In this document: piece after piece, positions 10,484 to 22,446 of the stretch | Layout: the number at the start of each line of letters is the position of its first letter | How positions within the stretch are numbered: the first letter of the stretch is position 1 | Assembly (NCBI GenBank): GCA_902517615.1 | Contig: CABYCY010000002.1 | Location: 56,755-120,754 of the forward strand | Direction of reading: 5' to 3' | DNA: 64,000 nt | Source: an uncultured Pelagibacteraceae bacterium | GTDB lineage: Bacteria > Pseudomonadota > Alphaproteobacteria > Pelagibacterales > Pelagibacteraceae | The notes under the pieces: generated by a model | What the model saw: the letters and a program-made list of their open reading frames with translations, nothing else | Told to the model about the DNA's origin: nothing | The model's database searches: none | Made by a program: the position numbers and the translations under genes

Positions 10484-11095
10484 TTGATTGAAGAACTTAT
10501 TATTTTAACTCAAATAATTTTTATTGATATTATCTTAGCTGCAGATAACGCGATAATTATTGGACTGATTGCTGCAAACTTTGTTCCTAAAAATAGAAAA
10601 AAAATAATTTTATGGGGGGTTGCTGGAGCTTTAGTATTTAAAGTAATTTTTGCAATCTTTGCTACTTACTTGTTTGAATTTTATTTTATCAAAATTCTTG
10701 GTGGTCTTCTATTAATCTGGATTGTTAACGATCTAAGAAAAGATCTTGTGGAAATTAAAAAAGTTAAATCTCCAACAAAAAAATCTAATGAACCATCATT
10801 TATTAAGAGCGTTTATAAAGTTCTATTTGCAGATATTACAATTAGTTTTGATAATGTGATTGGAGTTGTAGGTGCTGCAAAAGGGTATTTTGGATTTATG
10901 ATTTTTGGACTTGTCTTGTCAGTGGTTCTTACTGGTGCTTTAGCAACATATATGGCTAATTATATACAAAAGCATATTTGGATTGCTTATGTTGGTTTAA
11001 TATTTATTTTAATCGTTGGTCTTCAACTAGTAATTGGTGGATTAGTTGATCTGGAAATATTAAAAATTAATGAGGAGTTTAAAAAATACTTTTAA
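10484..11095 (+). CDS. TerC-family integral membrane protein
   Basis: ILAADNAIIIGLIAANF and ISFDNVIGVVGAAKG repeats characteristic of TerC/YjbE; TTG start. Confidence 0.8.
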   Translation: MIEELIILTQIIFIDIILAADNAIIIGLIAANFVPKNRKKIILWGVAGALVFKVIFAIFATYLFEFYFIKILGGLLLIWIVNDLRKDLVEIKKVKSPTKKSNEPSFIKSVYKVLFADITISFDNVIGVVGAAKGYFGFMIFGLVLSVVLTGALATYMANYIQKHIWIAYVGLIFILIVGLQLVIGGLVDLEILKINEEFKKYF

Positions 11096-11869
11096 TTAAT
11101 AGGAGTTTTTTTTATTTGGAAATTTATTTTTTCGTACTTCTTTTGAATAATTTGAAACAGCCTTAGAAATTTCATTTTTCAAATTTGCATATTTTTTTAC
11201 AAATCTATAATTCATTGGATTTAATCCTATTAAATCATCAAAAACCAATATTTGGCCATTACAATACTTAGATGATCCAATTCCAATAGTTGGTATTTTT
11301 ATATTTTGAGTTACTAGCTTTGCTAAAGAAGTTTCAACACATTCTAAAACAATAGAAAACACTCCAGCTTTTTCTAATAAATGTGAGTCCTTTAAAATTC
11401 TATCTCTCTCAGGTTTTTTTTTACCCTTAAATGTAAAAGTTTTGTCTGACTGAGGTAGTAATCCTAAATGACCCATAACAGGAATTTTGTTTTTAATTAA
11501 ATTTTTAATTATTTCACAAACTTTCTTTCCACCTTCTAATTTCACAGCGTCACATTTGGTTTTTGACATTATTTTTTTTGCGTTATGTAATGCTTCTTTT
11601 GAGTTTCGATAAGTATTGTGTGGCATATCAACAACCATTAAAGCCTTTTTAATTCCCATTCTTACACTTTTTGAATGTTCAATCATTATATCTAAAGATA
11701 CTTCTTTAGTAGATTTATAATTGTATAAAACTGAACCTAAAGAGTCTCCAACAAGTATGATATCACAAAAATTATCTAAAATTGATGCTATGTTTTTTGA
11801 GTAAGCTGTTAAACTTACAATATTTTGTTTATTTTTTTTTTTAATTAAATCTGAAATTTTTTTTTTCAT
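11096..11869 (-). CDS. panB: 3-methyl-2-oxobutanoate hydroxymethyltransferase
   Basis: SLTAYSKNIASILDNFCDIILVGDSLGSVLYNY; AVKLEGG; PVMGHLGLLPQS; IGIGSS. Confidence 0.9.
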   Translation of the reverse strand: MKKKISDLIKKKNKQNIVSLTAYSKNIASILDNFCDIILVGDSLGSVLYNYKSTKEVSLDIMIEHSKSVRMGIKKALMVVDMPHNTYRNSKEALHNAKKIMSKTKCDAVKLEGGKKVCEIIKNLIKNKIPVMGHLGLLPQSDKTFTFKGKKKPERDRILKDSHLLEKAGVFSIVLECVETSLAKLVTQNIKIPTIGIGSSKYCNGQILVFDDLIGLNPMNYRFVKKYANLKNEISKAVSNYSKEVRKNKFPNKKNSY

Positions 11870-11873
11870 CGAC

Positions 11874-12293
11874 TTACCAAGAGCCGGTATTTTCCATAGA
11901 AGCCCAAGGTTCTTTAGGTTCTAGATTTCCTTCTTGAAGTATTTCAATTGAGATTTTATCTGGTGATCTAACAAATGCCATATGACCATCTCTTGGAGGT
12001 CTATTAATAGTATAACCCATATCCATTAATCTTTGGCAGGTTTCATAAATATTATCTACTCTATAAGCAAGATGACCAAAATTTCTGGAACCTTCACCAA
12101 GCTCGTCGCCATCCCAATTATAAGTTAATTCTATTTCTGCTTTTTCATCATTTGGAGCTGCAAGAAATATGAGAGTAAATCTTCCTTTTTCATGTTCCAT
12201 TCTTCTGGTTTCCTTTAATCCAAGACCTTCACAATAAAATCTCAAAGACTCATCTACATTTTTTATTCTAATCATTGTGTGTAAATATTTCAT
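11874..12293 (-). CDS. gloA: Glyoxalase I-like VOC protein (lactoylglutathione lyase)
   Basis: MKYLHTMIRIKNVDESLRFYCEGLGLKETRR...NFGHLAYRVDNIY...IEILQ. Confidence 0.82.
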   Translation of the reverse strand: MKYLHTMIRIKNVDESLRFYCEGLGLKETRRMEHEKGRFTLIFLAAPNDEKAEIELTYNWDGDELGEGSRNFGHLAYRVDNIYETCQRLMDMGYTINRPPRDGHMAFVRSPDKISIEILQEGNLEPKEPWASMENTGSW

Positions 12294-12315
12294 AGACTTT
12301 ATTTATATTTAAAAA

Positions 12316-13878
12316 CTACTCTAATTCAATAGTGCTTGGAGGTTTTGATGTAACATCATACACTACCCTGTTTATACCCCTTATACTATTAACTATTTTA
12401 TTTGATATAGATTGCATAAAAGACTTTTTAAATTCATAATAATCTGCTGTCATTCCATCTTCAGAAGTAATTGCCCTCAATAAGCATAAATATTCATAAG
12501 TACGGTTGTCTCCCATTACGCCCACAGTTTTTACTGGAAGCAATGCTGCATATGCCTGCCAAATCTTATGATAAAGACCATAATCTTTTAAAGCTTGGAT
12601 AAAATAATAATCAGCTTCTTTTAAAATTTTAATTTTTTCTTTCGTAATTATACCCGGCATTCTAATAGCTAAACCTGGTCCAGGAAATGGATGTCTCGAA
12701 ATAATTTCTTTACTTAAATTTAACTCTAATCCTAATTTCCTTACCTCATCTTTAAATAAAAATTTTAGTGGTTCTACTAATTTCAAATTCATTTTTTTCG
12801 GTAAACCACCAACATTATGATGTGATTTGATTTTAGAGGTTTGGCTGCCGGTAACAGATTTACTCTCAATTAAGTCTGGATAAAGAGTACCTTGAGCTAA
12901 AAATTTAACATTTTTAATTTTCTTAGCATATCTCTCAAAAATTTTAATAAATAAATTACCTATTATTTTTCTCTTTTTTTCTGGATCAAAAACATTTTTT
13001 AACTTCTTCAAAAATTCTTTTTCAGCATTTACATAGATTAAATTCATTTTTAAACGCTTCTTAAAAGTTTGAACTACTTGAACTTCTTCATTTTTCCTTA
13101 AAAGACCTGTGTTTACAAAAATACAATAAAGTTTTTTACCAATAGCTTTATTCAACAATTGAGCAACTACACTGCTGTCTACTCCTCCTGATAAAGCACA
13201 AATTACTTTGTTTGTTCCAACTTGAATTCTAACATCCTTAATTAGTTGGTTTTTTTGATCCTCAGATGACCAATTGCTTTTAATTTTACAAATTAAAAAA
13301 ATAAAGTTGCTTATTAATTTCTTTCCATTTTCTGTATGAGTCACTTCTGGGTGAAATTGCACTCCATAATATTTTTTAATTTTATTTTCAACAATTGCAA
13401 ATTTTGAATTGGTACTTGAAGCGACAACTTTAAAATTCTTTGGAAGTTTTGAAACTTGATCAGCATGACTCATCCAAACTTGTTTAGATTTTTTATTTCC
13501 GAAAAAATTAGATGTTAAAAGGCTGTTATTTTTTTTATAAACTTTAGCCAGACCAAATTCTCGGTGTTTTGATTGTCTTACTTTTCCACCGTTCAGTTTT
13601 GATAAGATTTGATGTCCAAAACATATTCCAAGAACTGGTATATTTTGTTGTAAAATTTTTTTATCAAATGAATACTTGTTTATTTGATAAACATTTAATG
13701 GGCCACCAGATAAAACTATTCCTTTAACAGAATTATTCATGTCTTTTAGTCTAATTTTTTTATGACTAATTATCTCTGAAAAAATACCTAGTTCTCTTAC
13801 TCTTCTGGCAATTAATTGTGTAAATTGAGAACCAAAATCTATTATTAAAATTTTATTCAAATTTTGATCAAGACTCAT
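12316..13878 (-). CDS. guaA: GMP synthase (glutamine-hydrolysing)
   Basis: [65 protein letters not shown]. Confidence 0.97.
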   Translation of the reverse strand: MSLDQNLNKILIIDFGSQFTQLIARRVRELGIFSEIISHKKIRLKDMNNSVKGIVLSGGPLNVYQINKYSFDKKILQQNIPVLGICFGHQILSKLNGGKVRQSKHREFGLAKVYKKNNSLLTSNFFGNKKSKQVWMSHADQVSKLPKNFKVVASSTNSKFAIVENKIKKYYGVQFHPEVTHTENGKKLISNFIFLICKIKSNWSSEDQKNQLIKDVRIQVGTNKVICALSGGVDSSVVAQLLNKAIGKKLYCIFVNTGLLRKNEEVQVVQTFKKRLKMNLIYVNAEKEFLKKLKNVFDPEKKRKIIGNLFIKIFERYAKKIKNVKFLAQGTLYPDLIESKSVTGSQTSKIKSHHNVGGLPKKMNLKLVEPLKFLFKDEVRKLGLELNLSKEIISRHPFPGPGLAIRMPGIITKEKIKILKEADYYFIQALKDYGLYHKIWQAYAALLPVKTVGVMGDNRTYEYLCLLRAITSEDGMTADYYEFKKSFMQSISNKIVNSIRGINRVVYDVTSKPPSTIELE

Positions 13879-14308
13879 TATTTTCTGGTTCTATATTTTT
13901 TAATGACTCTTGAATATCTTTGTTTTCATCACATAAATTTTTGCAGACTTTCACAAACTTATCTGAAAGATCTTTGACTTTATCATAATTAGATTTTTCT
14001 AAAGCAATTTTCATCAACATTAATAAAGCTTCCTCGTTATCAGGCTGAATTAAAAGTGTTGTTTCCAAATTATATTCTTCTTTTCTTTGATTTTCTTCTT
14101 GGTTAAAAATTTTAGCTAAATATAAATATGAATTTGCGTCTTTTGGATTAAAAACTATATTTCTTTCAAATAAAAAACGTGCATCCTCATATTTTTCTTT
14201 TTTAAATAATTCTAAAGCCTCATTAAAAAAATTTTCTTTACTGTAAGATGTGCTTTTAAACGAAATAATTAAAAGTATTAGTCCAATTATTTTTAAAAAA
14301 TTACTCAT
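13868..14308 (-). CDS. Tetratricopeptide-repeat lipoprotein/secreted protein
   Basis: Signal peptide; [41 protein letters not shown] pattern. Confidence 0.65.
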   Translation of the reverse strand: MSNFLKIIGLILLIISFKSTSYSKENFFNEALELFKKEKYEDARFLFERNIVFNPKDANSYLYLAKIFNQEENQRKEEYNLETTLLIQPDNEEALLMLMKIALEKSNYDKVKDLSDKFVKVCKNLCDENKDIQESLKNIEPENNES

Positions 14309-15384
14309 TAATATTTACTGTCTTTTATTACTACATCCACATTATGAACCATACTTTCATAAAATCCAGCTTTAGTAATTTTCACAAACTGTGGTTTATT
14401 TCTTAATTTAATAATAGTTTTTGATCCAAGATAACCCATAGAAGATTTCAATCCACCAATTAATTTATAAATAATGGTCCCAACTTCTCCTTTGTATTTA
14501 ACAAAACCTTCAACACCCTCTGGCACATATTTTGAGGAATCTTTTTGTTTTTTTTGAAAATATCTATCTGCTGATCCCTTATTCATAGCTCCAACAGAAC
14601 CCATTCCTCTAAAACTCTTAAAGAGTTGCCCATTTTTTTTTATTAATTTTCCTGGGGTTTCATTTGTTCCTGCAAATAGGGAACCTATCATTACAGCATC
14701 AGCGCCTGCAGCAAATGCTTTTGCCAAATCACCAGAATATTTGATTCCTCCATCTGAAATTATTTTAACTTTTTTATTCTTTAAACGACTTCTTACAGCT
14801 AAAATTGCACTTAACTGAGGAACTCCTATACCAGCAACTAATCTTGTTGTACAAATAGAACCTGGCCCTATACCAATTTTAATTACATCTACTCCTAGAT
14901 TTATAAGGAATTTTGCAGCTTCTGGTGTTGCAATATTCCCAGCACATAAGGCAATTTTGTTGTTCTTTATTTTTTTTATATATTTTATTATTTCAGCAAC
15001 TTTCTTTGTATGGCCATGCGCTGTATCTACTACGATTAAATCTACACCCTCTTTAATTATTTCTTTGGCTCTAATAAACTCATTCGGTGCTGCACCTACA
15101 GCTGCTCCAACTATTAATTTTTGTTTTTTAACTTTTTTTATCTCTAATACCTGTTTTTTAATATCTAGATTTCGATGAATAACTCCAATGCCTCCAGCTT
15201 TTGCAATTGTAATAGCCATTCTACTTTCAGTAACAGTATCCATGGCTGAGGATAAAAGTGGAATTCTAAGTTTTAAATACTTTGTTAATGAAACACTAGT
15301 ATCTGTATCAGAAGGTAATATTTCTGAATATTTTGGTGCTAATGTAACATCATCAAAGGTAAGTGCTTCTTTTATGGGAACCAT
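14308..15384 (-). CDS. guaB: IMP dehydrogenase lacking the CBS (Bateman) domain
   Basis: [66 protein letters not shown]; only 358 aa. Confidence 0.93.
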   Translation of the reverse strand: MVPIKEALTFDDVTLAPKYSEILPSDTDTSVSLTKYLKLRIPLLSSAMDTVTESRMAITIAKAGGIGVIHRNLDIKKQVLEIKKVKKQKLIVGAAVGAAPNEFIRAKEIIKEGVDLIVVDTAHGHTKKVAEIIKYIKKIKNNKIALCAGNIATPEAAKFLINLGVDVIKIGIGPGSICTTRLVAGIGVPQLSAILAVRSRLKNKKVKIISDGGIKYSGDLAKAFAAGADAVMIGSLFAGTNETPGKLIKKNGQLFKSFRGMGSVGAMNKGSADRYFQKKQKDSSKYVPEGVEGFVKYKGEVGTIIYKLIGGLKSSMGYLGSKTIIKLRNKPQFVKITKAGFYESMVHNVDVVIKDSKY

Positions 15385-15421
15385 GATCTTTTATATATGA
15401 TTCCTTTTATTTTTAAAGTCT

Positions 15422-16033
15422 CTATCGAATTTTTCTACAAATTATAAAACTTTCTTTTGAGTCTTTTCTGCTAGATTTTGGTTTAAAAACCTTTACTTCT
15501 TTAAAATATTTTTTTCCTTCTGCGACGATTTCGTTAAATGTTCCACCCATAAAAATTTTTGATATAAAATACCCATTGTCTCTCATTAAATCTTTAGCAA
15601 AGAACATTGCTTCTTTACATAACTCTCCGGTTTGGATTGAGTCAATATTTTTAATACCAGTTGTATCAACAGCCATATCAGAAATTACAACATCAACTTC
15701 ACCATTTATGTTTGTTTTTATTTTATCTTGGATTTTTTCTTCAGTAAAATCTCCTTGGATTTGGATACTTTTTCCAATTGGATCCATTTTTTTGAGATCT
15801 ATAGATATTAATTTGCAACTTTTTGATGCTTTAATAACATATTGAGACCAGCTACCTGGTGCGGCACCAATATCTATTACAGATAAACCACCTTTAAAAA
15901 TTTTAAATTTTTGGTCAATTTCAATTAATTTATATGCTGATCTCGCTCGATACCCATCTACTTTAGATTGTCTCACGTAGATATCTCTACGTTGTTTATT
16001 TACCCAATTTTTAGAAATTTTATTTTTTTTCAA
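15422..16033 (-). CDS. rlmE: 23S rRNA 2'-O-ribose methyltransferase RlmE (FtsJ/RrmJ)
   Basis: RSAYKLIEIDQKF...VIDIGAAPGSWSQY...VISDMAVDTTG. Confidence 0.92.
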   Translation of the reverse strand: MKKNKISKNWVNKQRRDIYVRQSKVDGYRARSAYKLIEIDQKFKIFKGGLSVIDIGAAPGSWSQYVIKASKSCKLISIDLKKMDPIGKSIQIQGDFTEEKIQDKIKTNINGEVDVVISDMAVDTTGIKNIDSIQTGELCKEAMFFAKDLMRDNGYFISKIFMGGTFNEIVAEGKKYFKEVKVFKPKSSRKDSKESFIICRKIR

Positions 16034-16945
16034 TTAATTACTAAATCTTAAACTTTTGTTTAAAATTTTGCCTGCAAGAGTTTGTATTTCTATTTTGATG
16101 TCCTTATTTAATCTCATATCCTTATCATCTTTCCAAATACCGGCTGCTAAATGCATAATTCCAATTTTATAATTTGGCAAATAAGGTTCTACAAAAGTGG
16201 CATTTTCTTCATCGAATTTAGGTAATAAATTACTTGTTATCCAATTACAGTTTAATGGAAGAAATTCAGTTTCTACATTATCAACATAAACAGACATATT
16301 CATTGCTAATTGCTCTGAACCAAATATTTCTCCACTTTTTAAAGTTTGTCTTAAATTTTCTTGCCAAGAATTCCAGCACATTGAATTTTTTTCTAAAGAG
16401 AAAACACCAATATTAATATGCGGAGAAAAAGCTAACTTTCTTGCTTTTTCGTAACTTATTTTTGATTTTACAGCATGTTTGAAATTTTGAGATTTAATAA
16501 TTGCTAGTTTTCCAAATACCCAGTCTACCCTTGAAGTTATTTTATAACCTGGTCCTATAGTTTGAGTAATTCCCAGTCTGCCGTCATCACAAGCTTTAAA
16601 ATAAATCTCAACAGTTTTCCAATCATTCACCCAAGCATCACAATCAATCCACAAATATTTTTCATAGTTAGGAAAATACTTGGGTAAAAAAGCTCTAGAA
16701 ACTTGGCTCTTTAACCACTCACGGCCTTTAACTTTGCTATCAGGAACTTTTATATCCCATTCTGCTGATTTAATCTCGTCTACTTTTGATGATAGTTCTT
16801 TTTTTTGATGATCTGATAATCCAGCATCTAAGATGCAAATGGCAACGTTATTGTTATCTTTAAATCTTTTAATAGAGTCAATTAATTCATTTAATAAAGG
16901 GTAATAATTAGAGTCAGCTAGAGATACAATTACATTTTTTTTCAT
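16034..16945 (-). CDS. Putative glycosyltransferase (GT8-like, nucleotide-diphospho-sugar transferase fold)
   Basis: SLADSNYYPLLNELIDSIKRF...YLWIDCDAWVND (DxD-like)...HINIGVFSLEK. Confidence 0.6.
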   Translation of the reverse strand: MKKNVIVSLADSNYYPLLNELIDSIKRFKDNNNVAICILDAGLSDHQKKELSSKVDEIKSAEWDIKVPDSKVKGREWLKSQVSRAFLPKYFPNYEKYLWIDCDAWVNDWKTVEIYFKACDDGRLGITQTIGPGYKITSRVDWVFGKLAIIKSQNFKHAVKSKISYEKARKLAFSPHINIGVFSLEKNSMCWNSWQENLRQTLKSGEIFGSEQLAMNMSVYVDNVETEFLPLNCNWITSNLLPKFDEENATFVEPYLPNYKIGIMHLAAGIWKDDKDMRLNKDIKIEIQTLAGKILNKSLRFSN

Positions 16946-17754
16946 TACAACACATCTTCAAGTTCATCGTCATCATCTTTATAATTCTGGTCTTCGTTTA
17001 TTTTTTTCAATTTTTGATAATGAAAAAAACTAATTGGGAGCATACCTAAATAAATTAGGACACTTATAAACATAATATTAAAGGGATAAATAAGCAGCAA
17101 TCCAAAAAACAAAACTATACCAAACAATAAAAAAATTGTTGCTTTTCTTTGTATCACAATTTTTTTAAATGAATAACTTGGAAATTTACTTATCAACAAT
17201 AACGAAGTTGCTATGAAAAAAATTGGCACTACAACTTCATAGTTAATTTGAATTAAATTAAAATTTGTAATGCTAAATATTAGTGGAGTTAAAACTAAAA
17301 TACCACCTGCTGGTGATGGCACTCCTTCAAAGAAGTTATCTCTCCAAGAAGGTGCTTGACCTGTATTTACATTAAATCTAGCTAGTCTTAAAGCTACACA
17401 AATTACATATACAAGACATAACAGCCATCCAAATCTTCCTAACGTATTTAATTTCCAGAAATACATTATAAAGGCTGGAGCAACTCCAAAACTAATCATA
17501 TCTGTTAATGAGTCTAGTTCTTTTCCTACCTTTGAGGTTCCTTTAATTAATCTGGCAATTCTTCCATCCAATCCATCAATCAATGCTGCAAGTATAATTG
17601 CAATAACCGCAAACTCATATCTCCCATCTAAAGCAAATCTTATTGATGTTAACCCTATGCAAACTCCTATTAGAGTTAGCATATTAGGTAAAATCACTCT
17701 TGCGTTATTTTTTTTTTCAGTAACAATTTTTAAATTGTTTTTTGGCTGTTCCAT
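16945..17754 (-). CDS. pssA: CDP-diacylglycerol--serine O-phosphatidyltransferase
   Basis: LPNMLTLIGVCIGL...ALIDGLDGRIARLIKGTSKVGKELDSLTDMISFGVAPA (CDP-alcohol phosphotransferase motif). Confidence 0.92.
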   Translation of the reverse strand: MEQPKNNLKIVTEKKNNARVILPNMLTLIGVCIGLTSIRFALDGRYEFAVIAIILAALIDGLDGRIARLIKGTSKVGKELDSLTDMISFGVAPAFIMYFWKLNTLGRFGWLLCLVYVICVALRLARFNVNTGQAPSWRDNFFEGVPSPAGGILVLTPLIFSITNFNLIQINYEVVVPIFFIATSLLLISKFPSYSFKKIVIQRKATIFLLFGIVLFFGLLLIYPFNIMFISVLIYLGMLPISFFHYQKLKKINEDQNYKDDDDELEDVL

Positions 17755-17756
17755 AA

Positions 17757-18404
17757 TTAACTCTTAGCCAACAAAGTCTCTCCAGAAATTGCTGTTTGAC
17801 CAACTTTCACAAGTGGCTCATAATTTTCATAATAAACATCTGCTCTACTGCCAAATCTAATCATTCCAATTCTATCACCTTGATTTAAGTCTTGGTTTTT
17901 ATTTGTTTCACAAACAATTCTTCTGGCAACTAATCCTGCTATTTGAACAACAATAATATCATTTCCATGTTTATCTTTTATTTTATAATAATTTCTTTCA
18001 TTATCTTCACTTGCTTTGTCTAGTGATGCATTTAGAAATTTTCCTGGCTTGTATAAAATTTCTTCTACAGTGCCTGAACAAGGTGTTCTATTTACATGAC
18101 AATCAAAAACATTCATAAAAATACTTATTTTTTTAAATTTTTTATTTTCTAAATTAAGTTCTTTTGGACCATCTACTTCTTCAACTTTAATTACTTCTCC
18201 ATCGGCGGGACTTACTAAATAACTATCATCTCCTATAATCGTTCTTTCAGGATCTCTAAAGAAATAATAAACCCAAATGGTTAATAACAAACCAATTAGT
18301 CCTAAAAAATTATTAATAATTAAAAATATGATAGTTATAAATACAGCTATAACTATAAACTTATATCCCTCTGTATGGATTTTTGGAAATATCTTACTGA
18401 ACAT
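17757..18404 (-). CDS. psd: Phosphatidylserine decarboxylase (short form)
   Basis: FFRDPERTI...VSPADGEV...FMNVFDCHVNRTP...GMIRFGSRADVY. Confidence 0.92.
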   Translation of the reverse strand: MFSKIFPKIHTEGYKFIVIAVFITIIFLIINNFLGLIGLLLTIWVYYFFRDPERTIIGDDSYLVSPADGEVIKVEEVDGPKELNLENKKFKKISIFMNVFDCHVNRTPCSGTVEEILYKPGKFLNASLDKASEDNERNYYKIKDKHGNDIIVVQIAGLVARRIVCETNKNQDLNQGDRIGMIRFGSRADVYYENYEPLVKVGQTAISGETLLAKS

Positions 18405-18480
18405 ATTCTTCTATTTGCTAATTTTCGATTAATATGTATATAAAATGATCAAATTCAATTAATAAGATAATTTTTATTTA

Positions 18481-19695
18481 ATGAGCAAAATCACCGTAAA
18501 AAACCCAGTAGTTGAGCTGGATGGCGATGAAATGACTCGTATTATATGGGAGTTCATTAAGAATAAGCTAATTCTTCCTTATGTTGACTTAGGTATTGAA
18601 TACTTTGATTTAGGAATGAAAAGTAGAGATAATACTAATGATCAAATAACAATTGAATCTGCAAATGCTATCAAAAAAATTGGAGTTGGAATCAAGTGTG
18701 CAACTATAACACCTGATGAAGCAAGAGTTGAAGAATTCGATTTGAAAAAAATGTGGAGATCTCCAAATGGAACAATAAGAAATATTATTGGAGGAACTGT
18801 TTTTAGAGAGCCTATTATTTGTAAAAATATTCCAAAACTTGTTCCTTCATGGACTGATCCGGTAATAATTGGAAGACATGCATTTGGTGATCAATATAGA
18901 GCAACTGATTTTAAAGTTCCCGGAAAAGGAAAAATGGAAATTAAATGGACATCTGAAGATGGAAAAGATGAAATCAAATATGAAGTATTTAATTTTACAG
19001 GGCCAGGTATTGCACTTTCAATGTACAATTTAGACAAATCTATTGAGGATTTTGCAAGGTCTTGTTTTAGTTACGGTCTAATAAAAAAATGGCCTGTTTA
19101 CATGTCAACAAAAAATACGATTTTAAAACAATATGATGGAAGATTTAAAGATATATTCGAGGAAATTTTTGAAAAAGAATATAAAAAAGAATTTGAAAAA
19201 AATAATTTAACTTACGAACATAGATTAATTGATGACATGGTTGCATGCGCAATGAAATGGAGTGGTAAATATATTTGGGCATGTAAAAATTATGATGGAG
19301 ATGTTCAATCTGATACAATGGCTCAAGGTTACGGTTCTTTAGGTTTAATGACTAGTACTCTTTTAACTCCTGACGGAAAAATAATGGAAGCAGAGGCAGC
19401 TCATGGCACTGTAACTAGACATTATAGAATGCATCAACAAGGTAAAGAAACTTCAACAAACCCTATTGCATCAATTTTTGCTTGGACAAGAGGACTTGGG
19501 CATAGAGGAAAGATAGATGGGAATGAAATTTTAATTAATTTCGCTAAAACTCTTGAAAATGTTTGCATTGAGTGTGTTGAAAATGGTTCTATGACTAAAG
19601 ATCTGGCCATACTTATTGGACCTGACAGCAAATACCTTACAACTAATCAATTTCTTGATGAAATTGATGGTAATTTAAAAAAGAAATTAAATTAA
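18481..19695 (+). CDS. icd: Isocitrate dehydrogenase (NADP+)
   Basis: [20 protein letters not shown]...[22 protein letters not shown]...[12 protein letters not shown]. Confidence 0.96.
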   Translation: MSKITVKNPVVELDGDEMTRIIWEFIKNKLILPYVDLGIEYFDLGMKSRDNTNDQITIESANAIKKIGVGIKCATITPDEARVEEFDLKKMWRSPNGTIRNIIGGTVFREPIICKNIPKLVPSWTDPVIIGRHAFGDQYRATDFKVPGKGKMEIKWTSEDGKDEIKYEVFNFTGPGIALSMYNLDKSIEDFARSCFSYGLIKKWPVYMSTKNTILKQYDGRFKDIFEEIFEKEYKKEFEKNNLTYEHRLIDDMVACAMKWSGKYIWACKNYDGDVQSDTMAQGYGSLGLMTSTLLTPDGKIMEAEAAHGTVTRHYRMHQQGKETSTNPIASIFAWTRGLGHRGKIDGNEILINFAKTLENVCIECVENGSMTKDLAILIGPDSKYLTTNQFLDEIDGNLKKKLN

Positions 19696-22353
19696 AGTCT
19701 TAAGCTTTTCAAAAGCTTCCTCTATTTTTGTTTGATCTTGACCTCCAGCTTGGGCAAAATCTTTTCTACCGCCCCCACCTTTGCCACCAATAATTTCAGA
19801 TCCCACTTTAACAAACTGAACAGCATCAAACTTTTCAGTTAAGGTATCTGAAACCCCTACTGCCACTCCGACCTTGTCATCTTTGCTTGCAAATACAACA
19901 ACTATACCTTCACTTAAATCTTTTTTACCTTGATCTACAAGTTTTCTCAATTCTTTAGGTGGTAGTCCATCAATTGTCTGAAGTCTTAATTTGATCCCAT
20001 TAATTTCTTCATCTTTAATAATATTTTTTGACTTATCTTCTAAGATTGAATTAACTGAAATAGTTTCTAATTGTTTTGTTAAATTTTTAATTAAAGTTTT
20101 TTGATCGGATTGACCTAAATTAGGTTTACCTCCTAATTTAACTATTTGCTCACTTAAATCTTTAATTGTTTCTTCATTTTTCTCTGAAGATAAACTTGAT
20201 AATTTTTCTTTATTTTGGAGATATTCATCTAATTGTCTTTCTCTTAGAGCTTCAATTCTTCTTACACCTGCTGCAATTGATGATTGGCTAATAATCTTAA
20301 ATTTACCAATATCACCAGTGTTTTTAACATGTGTTCCTCCACATAATTCTGTTGAGAAATACTTGTCTCCTTCATCTCCCATTGAAAGTACTCTTACTTC
20401 TTCTCCATATTTTTCACCAAATAAAGCTAAAGCTCCATTTTCCACAGCTTCATCTGGCGTCATTAATCTAGTTTTAACTTCAGACTTTTTTGATACCATT
20501 GAGTTAACAAATTCCTCAATTTTATCTATCTCTTCGCTTAAAATTGGCTTCATATGGCTAAAATCAAACCTTAATCTACTTGGCTCCACTAAAGAACCTT
20601 TCTGCATTACGTGTGTTCCAAGCACTCTTCTCAAAGACTCGTGTAACAAATGAGTTGCGGAATGATAAGCTCGAGTATTATCTCTTCTTTCAACATTAAT
20701 TTTCAATTCTACACTTTCATTTAATTTAACTGAACCACTTTTTACTTTTCCATAGTGAACAAATAATTCACCCAGTTTCTTTTGAACATCTTTAACTTCA
20801 AATCTAAAATCATTTGTAACAATCTCGCCTGTATCACCAACTTGGCCTCCAGACTCTCCATAAAAAGGGGTTTGATTAACTATAATCATTCCCTCATCAT
20901 TTTCTTTTAACTCTTTAACTTCTTTATTATCTTTTAGTAATGATAAAGCAACTCCTTCAGCTTGATTTGTTTCGTATCCTAAAAATTCAGTTACACCTAA
21001 TTTATCTTTAATTCCAAACCACACATCTTCAACTGCAGCATCACCAGAACCTTTCCAATTTTTCTTTGCAAGCTCTCTACTTTCTTTCATTAGTGAGTGA
21101 AACTTTTCAGTATCAATTGACATCGATTTATTTCTTAAAATATCTTCTGTAAGATCTAATGGAAAACCATAAGTATCATATAATTTGAAAGCTACATTGC
21201 CTGATAAAACTTTATCTATTTTAGATATTTCTTCATTTAGAATTTTTATCCCTCTATCTAAAAGAACTAAGAACTTTTCTTCTTCCATTTTTAAAGTTTC
21301 TTTAATTAATGACTCTGCTCTTACAAGTTCAGGATAATTTCCAGACATTTCTTCTTTAAGTGTTTCAAACAAATTAAAAAAAACTGGATCTTTTGACCCA
21401 AGTAAATGAGAATGCCTCATTCCTCTTCTCATAATTCTTCGAAGAACATAGCCTCTTCCTTCATTTGAAGGTAAAACTCCCTCGGCAATTAAAAATGAGC
21501 TGGCTCTTAAATGATCAGCTATAACTCTAAAGCTTGATAGATTGGAACTATCTGATTTAACTTTTACTATTTCAGATGTTGAATTAATTATTTTTTTAAA
21601 ATGATCTGTTTCATAGTTGTCATGAGTCCCTTGTAATAAAGCTGCAATTCTCTCAAGACCCATACCTGTATCAACAGATGGTTTAGGAAGATTTATTCTT
21701 TTATCTTTTGTAATTTGTTCAAATTGCATAAAGACCAAGTTCCAAATTTCTATAAATCTATCTCCATCCTCGTCCTTAGTTCCAGGTAAACCGCCGGTTA
21801 AATGATCACCATGATCATAAAAAATCTCAGAACACGGTCCACACGGACCTGTCTCACCCATCGACCAAAAATTATCTGAAGTTGCTATTCTTATAATCCT
21901 ATTATCTCTAAAACCCGCGATTTTCTTCCAAAAATTGAAGGCTTCATCATCTTCATGAAATACTGTCACATATAGTCTATTTTTATCTATACCAAAATCT
22001 TTAGTAATTAAATCCCATGCGTAATGTATTGCTTGTTCTTTAAAGTAATCTCCAAAAGAAAAATTTCCTAACATTTCAAAAAATGTATGATGACGAGGTG
22101 TATAACCAACATTCTCTAGGTCATTGTGCTTTCCACCTGCTCTAACACATTTTTGAGAAGTAGTAGCTCTTACATACTCTCTTTTTTCTAATCCAGTGAA
22201 AACGTTTTTAAATTGAACCATTCCAGAATTGGCAAACATTAATGTAGGATCATTATTTGGGACCAAATTACTAGACGCCAAGATCTTATGGTCATTCTTT
22301 TCAAAATACTTTAGGAAAGTATTTCTTATTTCATTAAGTGTTTTGTCAGCCAT
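19687..22353 (-). CDS. alaS: Alanyl-tRNA synthetase
   Basis: [37 protein letters not shown]...[19 protein letters not shown]...[11 protein letters not shown]. Confidence 0.97.
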   Translation of the reverse strand: MADKTLNEIRNTFLKYFEKNDHKILASSNLVPNNDPTLMFANSGMVQFKNVFTGLEKREYVRATTSQKCVRAGGKHNDLENVGYTPRHHTFFEMLGNFSFGDYFKEQAIHYAWDLITKDFGIDKNRLYVTVFHEDDEAFNFWKKIAGFRDNRIIRIATSDNFWSMGETGPCGPCSEIFYDHGDHLTGGLPGTKDEDGDRFIEIWNLVFMQFEQITKDKRINLPKPSVDTGMGLERIAALLQGTHDNYETDHFKKIINSTSEIVKVKSDSSNLSSFRVIADHLRASSFLIAEGVLPSNEGRGYVLRRIMRRGMRHSHLLGSKDPVFFNLFETLKEEMSGNYPELVRAESLIKETLKMEEEKFLVLLDRGIKILNEEISKIDKVLSGNVAFKLYDTYGFPLDLTEDILRNKSMSIDTEKFHSLMKESRELAKKNWKGSGDAAVEDVWFGIKDKLGVTEFLGYETNQAEGVALSLLKDNKEVKELKENDEGMIIVNQTPFYGESGGQVGDTGEIVTNDFRFEVKDVQKKLGELFVHYGKVKSGSVKLNESVELKINVERRDNTRAYHSATHLLHESLRRVLGTHVMQKGSLVEPSRLRFDFSHMKPILSEEIDKIEEFVNSMVSKKSEVKTRLMTPDEAVENGALALFGEKYGEEVRVLSMGDEGDKYFSTELCGGTHVKNTGDIGKFKIISQSSIAAGVRRIEALRERQLDEYLQNKEKLSSLSSEKNEETIKDLSEQIVKLGGKPNLGQSDQKTLIKNLTKQLETISVNSILEDKSKNIIKDEEINGIKLRLQTIDGLPPKELRKLVDQGKKDLSEGIVVVFASKDDKVGVAVGVSDTLTEKFDAVQFVKVGSEIIGGKGGGGRKDFAQAGGQDQTKIEEAFEKLKTLI

Positions 22354-22401
22354 ATTTTTAAAATACAGCTTTTTTATTCTATGTCTAGATACAGTTGGGA
22401 A

Positions 22402-22427
22402 AAAAGGCGCTTAAATTAAGCGCCTTT
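22402..22427 (-). terminator. Rho-independent terminator of recA
   Basis: Minus strand AAAAGGCGCTTAA-TTTAAGCGCCTTTTTTCCC stem-loop plus T-tract directly downstream of recA stop. Confidence 0.85.
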
Positions 22428-22446
22428 TATTAATAAAGATAACCTA

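Noticed and set aside
19702-19718. AAGCTTTTCAAAAGCTT palindrome near the icd/alaS convergent ends
   Set aside because: Lies within alaS coding sequence, lacks a T-tract close to the stem, and is likely in AT-rich DNA by chance.
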